Shown piece by piece: positions 4,437 to 5,122 of a stretch of 5,122 nt of DNA; the stretch's first letter is position 1; each line of letters begins with the position of its first letter. The DNA is from Rhodococcus sp. (in: high G+C Gram-positive bacteria). Lineage in GTDB: Bacteria; Actinomycetota; Actinomycetes; Mycobacteriales; Mycobacteriaceae. A program made the position numbers and the translations under genes. A model generated the notes under the pieces. It did not search any database, was not told where the DNA came from, and saw only the letters and a list, made by a program, of their open reading frames with translations. Where the stretch lies: assembly GCA_012515885.1 (NCBI GenBank), contig JAAYXN010000455.1, positions 1 to 5,122 on the forward strand, read 5' to 3'.

Positions 4437-4470
4437 CTAGTTCTCGGCGGCCCCTAATTCTCGGTGGCTG
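4437..4470 (-). repeat. Imperfect 17-bp tandem repeat at the 3' end of rshA
   Basis: Two adjacent 17-base units (4437-4453 and 4454-4470) share 13 of 17 bases, with CTA-TTCTCGG-GGC in both. The second unit contains the rshA stop and its last codons (Thr-Glu-Asn); the first lies just beyond the stop. It looks like a small slippage duplication near the gene end, but the units are short enough for chance similarity. Confidence 0.35.
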
Positions 4471-4765
4471 CTGCTTCGTCCGGTGATGCTTGGGCACGGG
4501 TCTGGGTCACGATGACGGTGCGACGAAGTTCAATGGTGAGCCGCTCACGCAAACCAGCGGGCGCCTGCTCACCTCCGCATTTGCGGCCAATGAGCTCCTT
4601 AACCTTCTCCTCAATTCCGTACGCGGCGAAGCAAGACCCGCACTCTTGCAGGTGGCGCTCCAGCCGCGCCCGAGACGCCTCATCGCATTCACGATCAAGC
4701 ATCAGCCAGACATCGGCGATAACCGCTGAGCAGTCAAGCCGCTCAAACTCATTCTGTTCACTCAC
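4454..4765 (-). CDS. rshA: RshA, zinc-binding anti-sigma factor of SigH
   Basis: A 103-residue protein (GTG 4765, TAG 4454). The ZAS signature H-x3-C-x2-C is His38, Cys42 and Cys45 (HLQECGSC), with additional cysteines at 12, 27 and 63. The pattern CSAVIADVWLMLD, EEKVKELIGRKC, GLRERLTIELRRT closely follows mycobacterial RshA. RshA holds SigH inactive in the reduced cytosol and releases it when zinc-site thiols are oxidised. The C-terminal tail beyond residue 88 is low-complexity (Ala, Asp, Glu, Thr) and likely disordered. The start GTG overlaps the sigH stop as GTGA, and AGGAGG (4773-4778) lies seven bases upstream inside sigH, so the pair is translationally coupled and produced in fixed ratio. 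Identity is firm from motif, neighbour and length. Confidence 0.95.
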   Translation of the reverse strand: MSEQNEFERLDCSAVIADVWLMLDRECDEASRARLERHLQECGSCFAAYGIEEKVKELIGRKCGGEQAPAGLRERLTIELRRTVIVTQTRAQASPDEAAATEN

Positions 4766-5122
4766 GGCGTCACCTCCTCGCCCGAAACCCCACCGGGTGA
4801 TCGGTTGAACCCTCGATCACGCGCCACGTCGCTGAGGAGCCCACGAAGCTGCTTACGACCGCGATGTAGACGCGACATCACCGTCCCGATCGGAGTACCC
4901 ATGATCTCTGCAATCTCCTTATAGGGGAAGCCCTCGACATCGGCGTAATAAACCGCCATGCGGAACTCTTCCGGCAACGCCTGCAACGCCGCTTTAATCT
5001 CGTCATCAGGCAGCGCATCGAGCGCCTCAACCTCAGCTGAGCGCAAACCCTGCGACGAATGTTCCGCAGTAGCAGCAAGCTGCCAGTCAGTGATCTCGTC
5101 CGTCGGATACTGGGCAGGCTGA
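4762..5122 (-). CDS. sigH: SigH, ECF RNA polymerase sigma factor, C-terminal part (5' end outside window)
   Basis: The frame runs off the right edge; 119 residues and the TGA (4762-4764) are visible, a little over half of the usual length of around 216. The fragment opens with the linker QPAQYPTDEITDWQ and AEHSSQGLRSAEVEAL, almost identical to mycobacterial SigH. The complete sigma-4 region follows: LPEEFRMAVYYADVEGFPYKEIAEIM and the recognition helix GTPIGTVMSRLHRGRKQL, which reads the -35 element. Sigma-2 is outside the window. SigH directs thioredoxin, heat-shock and other stress genes and normally its own operon; its promoter is not in view. A TTG at 5046 is internal, not the start. The short tail after ARDRGF (NRSPGGVSGEEVTP) differs from the mycobacterial one and doubles as the ribosome binding region for rshA. 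Confidence 0.95.
   Translation of the reverse strand, partial: QPAQYPTDEITDWQLAATAEHSSQGLRSAEVEALDALPDDEIKAALQALPEEFRMAVYYADVEGFPYKEIAEIMGTPIGTVMSRLHRGRKQLRGLLSDVARDRGFNRSPGGVSGEEVTP

Noticed and set aside
1..5122. Mobile element, CRISPR array or phage island
   Set aside because: No transposase, integrase, long terminal repeats, regular spacer arrays or att-like repeats are visible. The gene order is the conserved chromosomal one.

Overview
The window reads as a chromosomal segment of a high-GC Gram-positive actinobacterium of the mycolic-acid-bearing order (Mycobacteriales: Mycobacterium, Rhodococcus, Gordonia, Hoyosella and similar genera). Two things point there. WhiB1 is almost residue-for-residue the mycobacterial protein. 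The gene order also matches what I recall of the Mycobacterium tuberculosis Rv3216-Rv3223c region: GNAT acetyltransferase, small membrane protein, diacylglycerol kinase, whiB1, pdtaS, a biotinylated 71-residue protein, rshA, sigH. The genus cannot be fixed from this sequence. No mobile elements, CRISPR arrays, rRNA or tRNA genes are visible.

Layout. Bases 1-232 are the 3' end of a GNAT acetyltransferase (+). It converges on a four-helix membrane protein (249-740, -). A short divergent spacer (741-828) has a TANNNT-type -10 motif just before each GTG start, so both genes may be transcribed without a leader. A diacylglycerol kinase-family lipid kinase (829-1793, +) follows and is split by a one-base frameshift at a run of four A (1329-1332). 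The 283-base spacer 1794-2076 is the whiB1 control region: two CRP-type operators, candidate promoter elements, a 17-codon leader ORF and a hairpin just before the Shine-Dalgarno sequence. whiB1 (2077-2331, +) ends at a strong intrinsic terminator (2388-2420) and converges on pdtaS (2460-3977, -). pdtaS is preceded by, and probably translationally coupled to, the small biotin-carrier protein gene (3981-4196, -). That gene diverges from a 24-codon ribosomal protein gene, bL37 (4294-4368, +), which runs into a large hairpin terminator (4384-4425) shared with the convergent rshA. rshA (4454-4765, -) overlaps the end of sigH (4762-5122, -, truncated by the window edge) by four bases.

How the genes work together. 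Most of the right-hand two thirds is regulatory and redox-linked. WhiB1 is an iron-sulfur, nitric-oxide-responsive transcription factor whose promoter here looks cAMP-CRP controlled. PdtaS is a soluble histidine kinase whose GAF region carries a Cys-x3-Cys pair. SigH and RshA form an ECF sigma/zinc-anti-sigma switch for disulfide and heat stress. The two less expected members are the orphan biotin carrier, placed directly ahead of the kinase, and the tiny ribosomal protein between the two stress operons. No PdtaR response regulator is encoded here, which fits its known separate location in mycobacteria.
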